Assembly: GCA_903838355.1 (NCBI GenBank)
Contig: CAILYC010000043.1
Coordinates: 1-64,000 of the forward strand
Source: an uncultured Burkholderiales bacterium
GTDB taxonomy: Bacteria; Pseudomonadota; Gammaproteobacteria; Burkholderiales; Burkholderiaceae_C
Reading direction: 5' to 3'
Length of the DNA stretch: 64,000 nucleotides
In this document: piece by piece, positions 1 through 8,236 of the stretch
Layout of the letters: every line of letters begins with the position of its first letter
How positions within the stretch are numbered: position 1 is the first letter of the stretch
Notes under the pieces: generated by a model
Seen by the model: the letters and a program-made list of their open reading frames with translations, nothing else
Told to the model about the DNA's origin: nothing
Database searches by the model: none
Program-made: the position numbers and the translations under genes

Positions 1-398
1 AATTCTACAAATCTTGAGTCTGTCCATGTTTGAAAAAACTCCAATAAATCAACTGTTTACGGGGGAGCAGGAAGTTTGCGATACAAATTCAGAGCAATTT
101 CAGCTCCCTCTCCTCTGAAAAACGTTGGGACACTACTGATTTTATAACACTCTTTAAGAACTAAAAATTTAAAAAATAGCCTAACCTTTCACAATTCAAA
201 ATTTATAGACTTGAACGCCAAAGTTATCTGCCTTGTGTTGTGATAACCCATCCGAGATGCTCGTTCAAATCAAACACTTTTGTTTGAAGTTGATCAATTC
301 AGATAAGTCGATGCGGACTCAAGTGCACCAATTTTTTGTTATTTATTTTTATTTCAGTTGCGTGGGTGAATAATTTTGAAACAAGAACAAGGCTCCAG
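1..398. other. AT-rich intergenic region upstream of usp
   Basis: No credible reading frame lies here on either strand. The stretch is AT-rich. The only clear structure is a short perfect dyad at 270-287 (TCAAACA, 4-nt loop, TGTTTGA), which is not followed by a T-run and so is not an obvious terminator. A gene to the left may end outside the window. Confidence 0.6.
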
Positions 399-446
399 TT
401 GACATAGGTCAAAGATCTTTAATGGCCTGTCGGTACAGTCTTTTAT
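399..446 (+). promoter_or_regulatory. Probable FNR/Anr-type class II promoter of usp
   Basis: A perfect palindrome TTGAC-N4-GTCAA lies at 399-412 and resembles the FNR/Anr consensus TTGAT-N4-ATCAA. A -10-like hexamer TACAGT lies at 434-439. A start near 446-447 would put the palindrome centre (405.5) about 41 bases upstream, the spacing of class II FNR/CRP activation. Oxygen-limitation control of universal stress genes by this regulator family is known in other proteobacteria. The site assignment here is inference. Confidence 0.55.
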
Positions 447-479
447 AGGGGCTAGCGCTTCTAATACAAAGGGCAAGAC

Positions 480-923
480 ATGTACGATAAAATTTTAGTC
501 ACAACAGACGGGACCACGTTGTCCAAAAAAGCCATCATCCATGCGATTCGATTGGCACAATTGACCCAAGGTGAATTGCTGATTTTGAAGGTCATCCCCG
601 TGATGATTCAAACCTACTTTGATGAAGGCATTGTCCTTCGTCAAAACGAAATTGACCGAATCGAAAAATCCTGGTTTGAGGATGCCCATCAAGTTGTGGA
701 TAAACTTTGTGCGGTTGCAAAAAAAATGCACACCAATGCCAGACCCATTGTTTACAAATCGGATGTCATCTACAAAGGCATCTTGGACATTGCCCAAGAC
801 AATCAAGTCGATTTGATCGTAATGTCATCCCATGGGCGAAAAGGCATCCGCAAGTTCTTGCTTGGTAGCGAAACCCAAAACGTCTTGGTGCACACAAGCA
901 TCCCTGTTTTGGTGCTCCGATAA
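480..923 (+). CDS. Universal stress protein, UspA family
   Basis: This 147-residue protein is a single Usp domain of normal family length. It opens with the typical YDKILVTTDG strand and ends with a nucleotide-binding loop of the form SHG-x9-GS (SSHGRKGIRKFLLGS) and the closing IPVLVLR strand. The first glycine of the G-x2-G-x9-G-S/T motif is Ser, so ATP binding is likely but not certain. Such cytoplasmic proteins aid survival in stationary phase, oxygen limitation or other stress. The gene is monocistronic, with a weak AAGGG-type ribosome site, behind the FNR-like promoter at 399-446. That context suggests induction when oxygen falls. Confidence 0.92.
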   Translation: MYDKILVTTDGTTLSKKAIIHAIRLAQLTQGELLILKVIPVMIQTYFDEGIVLRQNEIDRIEKSWFEDAHQVVDKLCAVAKKMHTNARPIVYKSDVIYKGILDIAQDNQVDLIVMSSHGRKGIRKFLLGSETQNVLVHTSIPVLVLR

Positions 924-1138
924 AGTTAAGGTTTGCCGTTCGTGATTCATTCTAGCGTTGAGGGTCAAGTTTCTTGGGGTCTTGAATGAAGAGAATTCGA
1001 GCACCGCGTTTCTTGGTCTATGCCCGCATGAAGCCAAGGAAGGAGGGTGTTTGTATTTGGTGTTAGCATCGGTGAACTTAGAACTGGTGACCGAATGAAG
1101 TATCATTTTTTTGCCCCTCTCGTGGATGTTGAGTTGGC

Positions 1139-2056
1139 ATGAACACTGCCAAACTCAAGATCAAACACCTGGCCTTGGCGTTGCTAATTGTTTTCATTTG
1201 GGGGTCGAATTTCGCAGTCATCAAGTTTGCACTGCTGCAGATGCCTCCTTTTTTGATGGCTTTTTTGCGTTTTACTCTGGCTTTTTTGCCGGCGGCATTT
1301 TTTATTCCCCCCCCCCGAGTGAAGCTTCAGAATTTGGCGCTTTATGGTCTTTTGATTGGTTTGGGGCAGTTTGGTCTTTTATTTTTTGCCATCCACCGTT
1401 ACATATCTCCTGGCATGGCGTCATTGGTGATTCAAACTCAAGTTTTTTTCACCATTGGTTTCACGGTGCTACTCGAGGGTGAGAAGGTTTCACGCCTACA
1501 GTGTTTGGCCCTATTGCTGGCGCTGTCGGGTTTGTTTGTCGTCGGGGTTTACAGCGATCACGAGACAACCCTAATGGGACTGCTCCTCATCTTATTGGCC
1601 GCACTGTGTTGGTCGCTGGGCAATTTGACAGCCAAGAAATCTGATAGCACCAATTTCTTTCAATATGTGGTTTGGTCGAGCCTTTTTTCATGCTTTCCTT
1701 TGATGTTCATGTCCTTGTATTTTGAGGGCTGGGCGCTCATTGCGCAGTCTTTGTCGTCTGCCAATCTTGAGGTCTGGTGCGCCGTGGTTTGGCAAGCTTG
1801 GGGTAATACGTTGCTGGGCTACGCTGGATGGGCTTGGTTGTTGTCCCTGTACCCCTCGGCCTTGATCTCCCCTCTGGCCTTGCTGGTGCCTTTGTTTGGT
1901 ATGGGGGCTTCCAGAATTTTTCTCGGAGAAGCCTTGTCAAATTGGAAGTTGATGGCAGTAGGATTGATTTTCTTAGGGCTTGTCATCAATGTCTATGCAA
2001 GTTTGAAAAAGTACAGGAACGCCGAGTTGGCACTCAAAACTCTGGACCGAGACTGA
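1139..2056 (+). CDS. DMT-superfamily (EamA) transporter
   Basis: The 305-residue protein has about ten hydrophobic segments arranged as two EamA repeats (roughly residues 10-140 and 150-288). The hallmark FIWGSNFAVIK is in the first helix and the second repeat contains LLGYAGWAWLL. Members export amino acids, amino-acid metabolites or other small solutes across the inner membrane; the substrate cannot be read here. YdeG/EamA-type amino-acid metabolite exporters are the closest match I recognise. The coding sequence contains a run of ten C at 1307-1316 in the loop after the second helix (FIPPPR), so a one-base slip would truncate the protein. Confidence 0.88.
   Translation: MNTAKLKIKHLALALLIVFIWGSNFAVIKFALLQMPPFLMAFLRFTLAFLPAAFFIPPPRVKLQNLALYGLLIGLGQFGLLFFAIHRYISPGMASLVIQTQVFFTIGFTVLLEGEKVSRLQCLALLLALSGLFVVGVYSDHETTLMGLLLILLAALCWSLGNLTAKKSDSTNFFQYVVWSSLFSCFPLMFMSLYFEGWALIAQSLSSANLEVWCAVVWQAWGNTLLGYAGWAWLLSLYPSALISPLALLVPLFGMGASRIFLGEALSNWKLMAVGLIFLGLVINVYASLKKYRNAELALKTLDRD
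1307..1316 (+). repeat. C10 homopolymer inside the DMT transporter gene
   Basis: Ten consecutive C encode Pro-Pro-Pro plus the first base of Arg. The frame is open as given. Homopolymers of this length in coding DNA are prone to polymerase slippage. Confidence 0.9.
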
Positions 2057-2064
2057 GTAAGGAC

Positions 2065-2559
2065 TCACTTGATTCGAGATTTGAGTTGTTCAAGGTGTTT
2101 TTCTTCTTCTTCCTCAATCATCAGTCGATATGGCACCATGGTGGAGGCTTTGAATCCAAAGTGCTCATAAAAGTACTGGGCTTGTTGGTTCTCGCGGTCC
2201 ACTAGCAACGTGATGCGAGTGCATTCGTGCGCCTTGGCCATTTGGAGGGCCCGCGACATCAATTTGGAGCCAACACCTTTTGCGCGTGATGTGATGGAGA
2301 CGATCATGTCTTCAATGATACCCACGCGCGAGCCCATGGCAGTGGACTGTGTGAAGAGCAAATTGATCATGCCAACAATCTTTTTCTCCTCCTTGGCCAC
2401 AATGATCATGCCGATCTTTGGGTCCGCGATGATCGCACTCAGCCCTTTGCGTTCGAGCTCGGGGTTGTCGGTGAACTCTTTTTCTTGACGAAAAAGAATG
2501 CTCAAAAGTTTGACCAATTCGGGAATGTCATCTTCGGTGGCAATAGAGATGGTGATCAA
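2065..2559 (-). CDS. GNAT-family N-acetyltransferase
   Basis: The 164-residue protein has the GNAT fold signature: an N-terminal ITIATEDDIPELVKLL helix, a central beta strand (IGMIIVAKEEKKIVGMINLLF), and the acetyl-CoA pyrophosphate loop near residues 95-105 (RAKGVGSKLMSRAL, the R/Q-x-x-G-x-G/A motif). It ends in the usual AQYFYEHFGF segment followed by an acidic and basic tail (EEEEEK). It would transfer an acetyl group from acetyl-CoA to an amine, but the acceptor is unknown. It converges with the DMT transporter gene, with 8 bases between the two stop codons. Confidence 0.88.
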   Translation of the reverse strand: MITISIATEDDIPELVKLLSILFRQEKEFTDNPELERKGLSAIIADPKIGMIIVAKEEKKIVGMINLLFTQSTAMGSRVGIIEDMIVSITSRAKGVGSKLMSRALQMAKAHECTRITLLVDRENQQAQYFYEHFGFKASTMVPYRLMIEEEEEKHLEQLKSRIK

Positions 2560-2626
2560 TCACAACTCCTTCATCATGACGTTTAATCAAAGGCTGATTT
2601 TTACCAGCCAACCAATTATTTCGATC

Positions 2627-3124
2627 TTACTCAATCTGATCAATGCCAATGCTCGCTGGCGCGAGAAGGGGAGCAAACGCTTTACCAGAAAATAATCTCC
2701 CTTGCCCCCGGGAGATGATAACCAAATCAGCGCTGTTCATGCTAGCGTGGTGGTGGTCCAGGTTCTTTTGGGTGGAAATGGGACTCAACCGACTCAATGC
2801 CTTATCCCCTAAAAACAAACGCAAATCGGGCTTTATGGGGCCTTGCCAAGACACGCCATAAACCTTGCCTGTCGAGTTAATGTATTCTTTGACCACGGTC
2901 CCCGTCTCAAGAGTAAGCTCTTGCACCGAGTACAGGTCGTTGACATTTCTGAGTTGAAGTTTTTGTAGCCTCAATCCCGCGCTGATGTGTTCGGTCTTGC
3001 CAGCGCCTAGCTCCGCCAAACATGCGTTAGAGAAGGCAAGAGCCGTTAGCCATAAAAGGCAACTCAACGCAAAGTTGAGTGATTGCAGTGTTTTCATTTC
3101 GACGTGGATTGCCTGTTTCATCAA
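2627..3124 (-). CDS. DUF2844-family secreted protein
   Basis: The 165-residue protein begins with a signal peptide (hydrophobic stretch FALSCLLWLTALAFSNACLA), so it is likely exported. The rest matches the DUF2844 family as I know it: a short beta-rich domain with VVKEYINSTGKVYGVSWQGP. The start may be the second Met ten residues in (MKTLQ). It lies 8 bases downstream of the DUF3443 gene on the same strand, and these two families commonly occur side by side in Burkholderiales. A joint function in the periplasm or outside the cell is inferred; nothing in the sequence gives a reaction. Confidence 0.75.
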   Translation of the reverse strand: MMKQAIHVEMKTLQSLNFALSCLLWLTALAFSNACLAELGAGKTEHISAGLRLQKLQLRNVNDLYSVQELTLETGTVVKEYINSTGKVYGVSWQGPIKPDLRLFLGDKALSRLSPISTQKNLDHHHASMNSADLVIISRGQGRLFSGKAFAPLLAPASIGIDQIE

Positions 3125-3132
3125 GGTCGTCT

Positions 3133-4710
3133 TCAGGGGTAGGCTTGAAATGCGAAGAAAGGCCCTTGTGGGTTTTTTTGTTCGAAACCGGTGTAGACGC
3201 TGCGGCCAAAGAAAAATGGCATGCCAAAATCAAATGAATTGGGCAAGACGGTTCCTGCTGGAGAGCCGATGTTGTTGAACACCGCATCGATGCCATTGTT
3301 TTCATTGAAAAGGTATTCTGCATTGCCCAGTGTCAGGTTCAAGTTGGGGGCGGAGGCAATGGCCGCTGAAATGGCAACTGCAGAGACCGACGTGTTGTTG
3401 CCGGGGCAGTAATAGCCTGCGGCCACGCCTGTGCTGGAACAGGCCGTCAAGTTGTTGTCGTTGAAAAATAAACTCCCCGATCCACTGTCAATGAAGCTGT
3501 TGGGCATGGCTTTGCCGTTGTACAAAGCGGTGAAGTTGCCTGCCAAGCTTCCTGTCGCTGGTACAGCCAAGGTCGTGGCTGCGTTACTTGGGGTGTTGTT
3601 GATCTGGGTCCCAATGCCAAAAATCAAATTGCCATTGACCGAACTCGCCCCTGTGCTGCTCAGCGCTGGCAACTGCAACACTACGCCATTGTTGTCCGTC
3701 GGGAAAAAAGCAACAGGATTGCTCACTTGCATTGAGAGCGGCTGTGTGGCTTGGTTGCAAACACTCACAGTGGCGCATGTGAAATACATTCCTGCTGCGG
3801 AGTTGGTGCAATAAGAACCACAATCTTGTAAAAACAGGCCCACCCCAATGAGTCCATTGGCGCCCAAGTATTGAAGGCTGCTTTCATTGAATCCTTGTGA
3901 GCTGCACGCTTTCGGGATCTTCGCACCGCCCGTGTCCGTGATGATCTGAATGGGAACAGAATTGGCCACTTCACTGCCCAAGGTGATATCGGCCGTTGCA
4001 ACTTGCCCCCAAATCACCCCATCGGCAAAGGCGGCACATTCATAAATGGGTGCGCCATTGCTAGTATTTTTTTGACTCGGCAGTCCCAAGCCAGACAATG
4101 TGGAAGCTAGGATCCTCAAGCCGCTCGAACCCGTGTCCACCTGAATGTTGTCAATGGTGGTGCAACTTTTGGTATTGGGCACACATACCGTGACACTGGT
4201 GGTGAGCATGTTGGGAAGACTATTTTGGTAGCCACCATTGACCAAAACCGGCAGCACATTGTTTGGGCCCACAAAGGTCACTGTTCCCACAACAATCACG
4301 GCATTGACGTAACTGGTGTCAGACCCCACCGTGACCAATGGGATTTGGAGTTGCGAGTTGCTCGTGTTGTAAGTGTCTACGGTGCCAATAGGGGAGGAGC
4401 CCGCGCCGCTGCCAAAGCTCACCACTTTGGCAATGGTGACTTGCACATTGTTGTATTGCGTGCCATTGACCATCACGCTGGGGATGGACAAGATTCCCGT
4501 TTGGGCGTTGTAGCTGTCAGCACACCAACCCACGGGGTCAAAGCCAAAGAGCAGCGCAAAAATAAAAGCCAAACCTGACCACCAAGGTTTGCTGGTGGCC
4601 TTGATGGCGAAATGCAACGCGGGGACGGGACTCATCACGGGTTGAACGGTCGCTTTAGAGGATTGGTGGATTAAAAGGGCTTGTGAATCATTGTATTGAA
4701 AACCAATCAT
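3133..4710 (-). CDS. DUF3443-family secreted protein, pepsin-like motifs
   Basis: The 525-residue protein has an N-terminal hydrophobic segment at about residues 44-64 and is otherwise rich in Ser, Thr, Asn and Gly, as expected of an exported beta protein. I recognise it as DUF3443. Directly visible are VDTGSS at 191-196 and FIDSGSGS at about 406-413, the two hydrophobic-Asp-Ser/Thr-Gly signatures of bilobal aspartic proteases. Between them lies ADGVIWGQVATADITLG and NGLIGVGL, and near the end FGMPFFFGRSVYTGFE, which resemble pepsin's flap region, GLLGLG and LGDVFLRNYYTVFD elements in the same order. Several Cys pairs could form disulfides. The gene is followed by its DUF2844 partner. Protease function is inference. 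Confidence 0.8.
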   Translation of the reverse strand: MIGFQYNDSQALLIHQSSKATVQPVMSPVPALHFAIKATSKPWWSGLAFIFALLFGFDPVGWCADSYNAQTGILSIPSVMVNGTQYNNVQVTIAKVVSFGSGAGSSPIGTVDTYNTSNSQLQIPLVTVGSDTSYVNAVIVVGTVTFVGPNNVLPVLVNGGYQNSLPNMLTTSVTVCVPNTKSCTTIDNIQVDTGSSGLRILASTLSGLGLPSQKNTSNGAPIYECAAFADGVIWGQVATADITLGSEVANSVPIQIITDTGGAKIPKACSSQGFNESSLQYLGANGLIGVGLFLQDCGSYCTNSAAGMYFTCATVSVCNQATQPLSMQVSNPVAFFPTDNNGVVLQLPALSSTGASSVNGNLIFGIGTQINNTPSNAATTLAVPATGSLAGNFTALYNGKAMPNSFIDSGSGSLFFNDNNLTACSSTGVAAGYYCPGNNTSVSAVAISAAIASAPNLNLTLGNAEYLFNENNGIDAVFNNIGSPAGTVLPNSFDFGMPFFFGRSVYTGFEQKNPQGPFFAFQAYP

Positions 4711-4844
4711 AATTGAACCTTTCCCTGAAGTGAATGTTCGTCAAGGTAAAGTTGAGCGCTATTTTTTGTGAACCGATTGTTTTTGGCGTTATGCCTTGTT
4801 CCTGCCACCGAGATCAGCCACCGGCCTTGTTCGTGCCCCTAGCC

Positions 4845-6350
4845 TTAAAGCACGACATGCACATTTTTAGCCTGTGTGTAGGTCAGCAGCTCATCAAATC
4901 CCTCTTCGCGCCCAATGCCAGACTGCTTCACGCCGCCAAAGGATGCACCAATGAAATGACTGCTCACATGGTTAATCCAGACAAAGCCCGCTTGGACCTT
5001 GCCGGCGGCCTTGTGTGCGGTGGCCAAGTCGCGCGTCCAAATCGACGCCGTGAGACCATACTCCACGGCGTTGACATCGGCAAAGAGCTGCGTCTCATCG
5101 TGCCAGCGCAGTACCGACAAGACCGGGCCAAAGACCTCTTCATTCGCAATGCGCATGGTTTGAGTCACGTCGCAAAACACGGTGGGTTCCACAAACCAGC
5201 CTTGTTGCAGTGCCGGATCGTTGGGGGCCTTGCCACCGTGGACTAAGGTGGCGCCTTCGCGTTGGGCCAAGTCGATGTAGCCCATGATTTTCTCCCACTG
5301 AGTTTGCGACACAATGCTGCCCATGGTGGTGGCCATGTCGGTGGGTATCCCAGGGCGATAATATTTGATGTGCTGGGCAATTTTCACCATCACGCGATCG
5401 TGCACCGAGGTGTGAATAAATAATCGCGAAGTCGATCCACAACTTTGGCCACACCAGGTGAAATTCATGCCATTGACTGCGGCCAAAGCGGCTTTGTCTA
5501 GGTCTGCATCAGGATAGACGATGCAAGCGTTCTTGCCACCGAGCTCGAGCGTGATGTGCTTTAGGCGGTCGGCACCAGCTGCGGCAATGGCGCGTCCTGT
5601 GGGCACGCTGCCAATCAAAGAGATTCTGGGAACCTGGGGGTGGGTTACCAAAGATTGGCCGGCGATCACATTGCCAGTGATGATGTTGAGCACACCTCGG
5701 GGCAAAATACCGTCGATCAACTCCATCATTCGGTAGCTCGACAAGGGTGACTGATAGGGCGGCTTCATGATCACGGTGTTGCCCGCAATCAAGGGTGGTG
5801 CCATTTTGGCAGCGGTAAACATGATGGGATGGTTGTAGGCGACGATACGCGCACAAACACCGTAGGGCTCACGCAGGGAATAATTCAACACACCCTCACC
5901 CATGGGAAGGGTTTCGCCTTTGATTTCGGTGGCAAGACCAGCGTAGTAATCAATTTGTGCGGCTGCAATGAGCGCATCCCTTTGCATCTCGATAATGGGG
6001 TTGCCGCAATTGGTCGCGTCCAACATGGCCAGCTCAAACGAATGCTCTCTCAAAACCGCCGCAACTTTTTTCAATAAAGCCGCTCGCTCCAGAGGTTTGA
6101 GCGCTTGCCAGTCCTTTTGCGCCAAGGCGGCCGCTTGCACCGCCAAGTCCACATCCATGGCGTTGGCCTCTGCACACCGACCTAGACTTTGTGAGTTGGC
6201 CGGATTGAAGGTCTCAGAGTAGCCGCCCAGTGGTGCATGCCATGCCCCCCCGTAGTACAGATCGCGGTGTTGGGGCAAAGCGACGGATTGTGGACCAGAT
6301 GGGGGTGAGCTTGCCTGGACTGAGGTGAATGCTGGGTTGGAATGGCTCAT
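4845..6350 (-). CDS. Aldehyde dehydrogenase, NAD(P)-dependent
   Basis: The 501-residue protein is a full-length ALDH that oxidises an aldehyde to its acid with NAD(P)+. Catalytic residues are visible: Glu269 in LELGGKN and nucleophile Cys304 in GQSCGSTSR. The Rossmann region (IAGNTVIMKPPYQSPLS) has Tyr at the position after KPP where most members have Glu, which may affect cofactor choice. It starts 6 bases after the ThDP-enzyme gene on the same strand, so the two are likely one operon. The pair resembles benzoylformate decarboxylase plus benzaldehyde dehydrogenase in layout. The natural substrate is therefore probably the aldehyde released by the neighbour. Confidence 0.92.
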   Translation of the reverse strand: MSHSNPAFTSVQASSPPSGPQSVALPQHRDLYYGGAWHAPLGGYSETFNPANSQSLGRCAEANAMDVDLAVQAAALAQKDWQALKPLERAALLKKVAAVLREHSFELAMLDATNCGNPIIEMQRDALIAAAQIDYYAGLATEIKGETLPMGEGVLNYSLREPYGVCARIVAYNHPIMFTAAKMAPPLIAGNTVIMKPPYQSPLSSYRMMELIDGILPRGVLNIITGNVIAGQSLVTHPQVPRISLIGSVPTGRAIAAAGADRLKHITLELGGKNACIVYPDADLDKAALAAVNGMNFTWCGQSCGSTSRLFIHTSVHDRVMVKIAQHIKYYRPGIPTDMATTMGSIVSQTQWEKIMGYIDLAQREGATLVHGGKAPNDPALQQGWFVEPTVFCDVTQTMRIANEEVFGPVLSVLRWHDETQLFADVNAVEYGLTASIWTRDLATAHKAAGKVQAGFVWINHVSSHFIGASFGGVKQSGIGREEGFDELLTYTQAKNVHVVL

Positions 6351-6356
6351 GGAGTG

Positions 6357-8135
6357 TTAGCGTTTGTGAACATTTGAATTGTTGGCTGATTGACCGCTCA
6401 TGTTGGCATCGTAGCCTGCCAACACGCAGGCATCGATCACGCACACTTGGCCTGCGCGAACGGCTTTGATGCCTTGGGCAATGGCCGCCTTCAGGTCTTG
6501 GCCGCGCGTGACAGGGCCGATGCCAAGTGCCCCCATGGAACGGGCCATTTGGGCAATGTCAATGTTGGGCTCACTGATGCGTTGTCCGATCCATTTGTTC
6601 TCAACCGCGCGTCCACGCTCCAGGGCCACGCGTTCTTGGTGCAACTCGTCATTGAAAAACGAGTGGTTGTTGCAGATGATCATGAGCACCGGGATGCCGT
6701 ATCGAACCGCTGTCCAAACGGCAGTATTGCCCATCAAAAAATCCCCATCGCCAAGCAAGGCCACGGGCAAGTGACCCGAGCCCCCGTCTTTGAGGGCCAA
6801 GGCCGCGCCCACGGTGTTGCCGGGTCCAGCGCCAATGCCGCCACCTCCCTCGCTGCCCCAGTAATCGGTAGGACTGCTCCATTCGAGGTAGGCGCCATTC
6901 CAGCCCAGGGGCAATCGAATAAAGCTCAAGCGCTCAAGGCTTTGAAGCGGGCGCAGTAGATCTGCAATGGCCCTGAGGCTCACGACATCGTCACTCTGAG
7001 AATTGGGCAGCAGCGCTTTAGGGGCAAAGACTTGGGGTTCCTTGGCTTTGACACCTTGCAGTAAGACTTTCACCGCTTGATCGGGTTCGCACAGCATGTA
7101 GACGTCTGCACCCAAGAGGCTGCCTGAGTCCATGCTCCAGCCACGGTGGTTGTGTTGGTCCAAGCTGATGTGGATGACCTGGGCCTGGTGGGCTTGACCT
7201 TGAAACGCTTGCTTGAATGCCCCGCCTGCGTCCACCCAGTCAAAGAGAACCACCACCTGGGCTTGTCGGATGGCCTCAAGCGCTTGGGGGTGCATGAAGT
7301 AGCCTGGATGGGCCACGTGCTGTGGGTGTCCTGTTGGGAAAACAGCCGGGTTTTTCAAGTCGGTGATGACATGCGCTTGAACGCGCTCGGCCAGTGCCAC
7401 GCGCTCGAGCCACTCCTTTTCGTGGCGGGACATCCGTCCAAACAAGAAGACCACGTTGTGCGCCGCATCAATCAATGCAAGGGCTGCTTTGACCTCTTGG
7501 GCTCCAGGCGGTGGGGCGATGGGAGGGGCGTGGCGGGTGATTGCTGGGGTTTTGATCAATCCCTCGGTTTTGGACTCTTGAAGTGCCGCATCCAAATTGA
7601 TGTAAACGGGTCCCTGTGGAGAGGTTTGTGCGATTTGTTGACCTCTTAGAATGGCTTCGATGGCGGCAGGAATGGAGCCCGGTTGGTTGTCCCATTTGGT
7701 GTAGTCTCGCACCAGCGCACCTTGGTCAGCACTGGTGTGAATCCAGTCGATCCAGGGTCTGCGTTTGGCAGCATCCCATGGACCGGTGGCACCCAGTATC
7801 AAAATGGGCGTTCGGTCACACCAAGCGTTGAAGATCGCCATGGTGGCATGCATCAAGCCCACATTGGAGTGCACCACCGCGCCCATCATGTGACCACTGA
7901 TCTTGGCGTAGCCTTGCGCCAAGGAGATGGCCACCTCTTCGTGCAGGCACAGCAGTATTTGTGGGTTTTCATTGCCCAAATAGTTGACCAAGCTGTCGTG
8001 CAGTCCTCGGTAGCTGGCCCCAGGGTTCAGGGCCAAATAGGGTAACCCCAGGCTTCTTAAACATTGGGCAATTGAGTCGCTGCCCCAAGCGTCGTTGCTG
8101 GGCTGACTGGGAACTGGAATTTCACGTTGCGTCAT
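6357..8135 (-). CDS. ThDP-dependent 2-oxoacid decarboxylase/carboligase family enzyme
   Basis: I place the start at ATG 8135 (MTQREIPVP), giving 592 residues; a longer form from TTG 8198 is open but less likely. The N-terminal pyrimidine-binding domain has the activating Glu in CLHEEVAISLAQGYAK (residues 66-67). The C-terminal domain has the ThDP/Mg motif GDGDFLMGNTAVW ending in NN (ICNNHSFFN). This is the fold of acetolactate synthase, benzoylformate decarboxylase and glyoxylate carboligase. The adjoining aldehyde dehydrogenase favours a decarboxylase that yields an aldehyde. The upstream Bug receptor suggests an imported organic acid as substrate. The exact 2-oxoacid is not readable from the sequence. 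Confidence 0.85.
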   Translation of the reverse strand: MTQREIPVPSQPSNDAWGSDSIAQCLRSLGLPYLALNPGASYRGLHDSLVNYLGNENPQILLCLHEEVAISLAQGYAKISGHMMGAVVHSNVGLMHATMAIFNAWCDRTPILILGATGPWDAAKRRPWIDWIHTSADQGALVRDYTKWDNQPGSIPAAIEAILRGQQIAQTSPQGPVYINLDAALQESKTEGLIKTPAITRHAPPIAPPPGAQEVKAALALIDAAHNVVFLFGRMSRHEKEWLERVALAERVQAHVITDLKNPAVFPTGHPQHVAHPGYFMHPQALEAIRQAQVVVLFDWVDAGGAFKQAFQGQAHQAQVIHISLDQHNHRGWSMDSGSLLGADVYMLCEPDQAVKVLLQGVKAKEPQVFAPKALLPNSQSDDVVSLRAIADLLRPLQSLERLSFIRLPLGWNGAYLEWSSPTDYWGSEGGGGIGAGPGNTVGAALALKDGGSGHLPVALLGDGDFLMGNTAVWTAVRYGIPVLMIICNNHSFFNDELHQERVALERGRAVENKWIGQRISEPNIDIAQMARSMGALGIGPVTRGQDLKAAIAQGIKAVRAGQVCVIDACVLAGYDANMSGQSANNSNVHKR

Positions 8136-8236
8136 AAAATAATTATCAATTTGAAATAAAAAGGCGGCAAGGGTTGAAATAGGACATGATGCATCCAAGG
8201 ATCTGCGGACAGGTGCTCCAAAGCAGCTTAGTCTGG

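Noticed and set aside
1111-1482. Phe-rich 123-codon frame overlapping the DMT transporter
   Set aside because: It is out of frame with a clear ten-helix transporter and has no family match.
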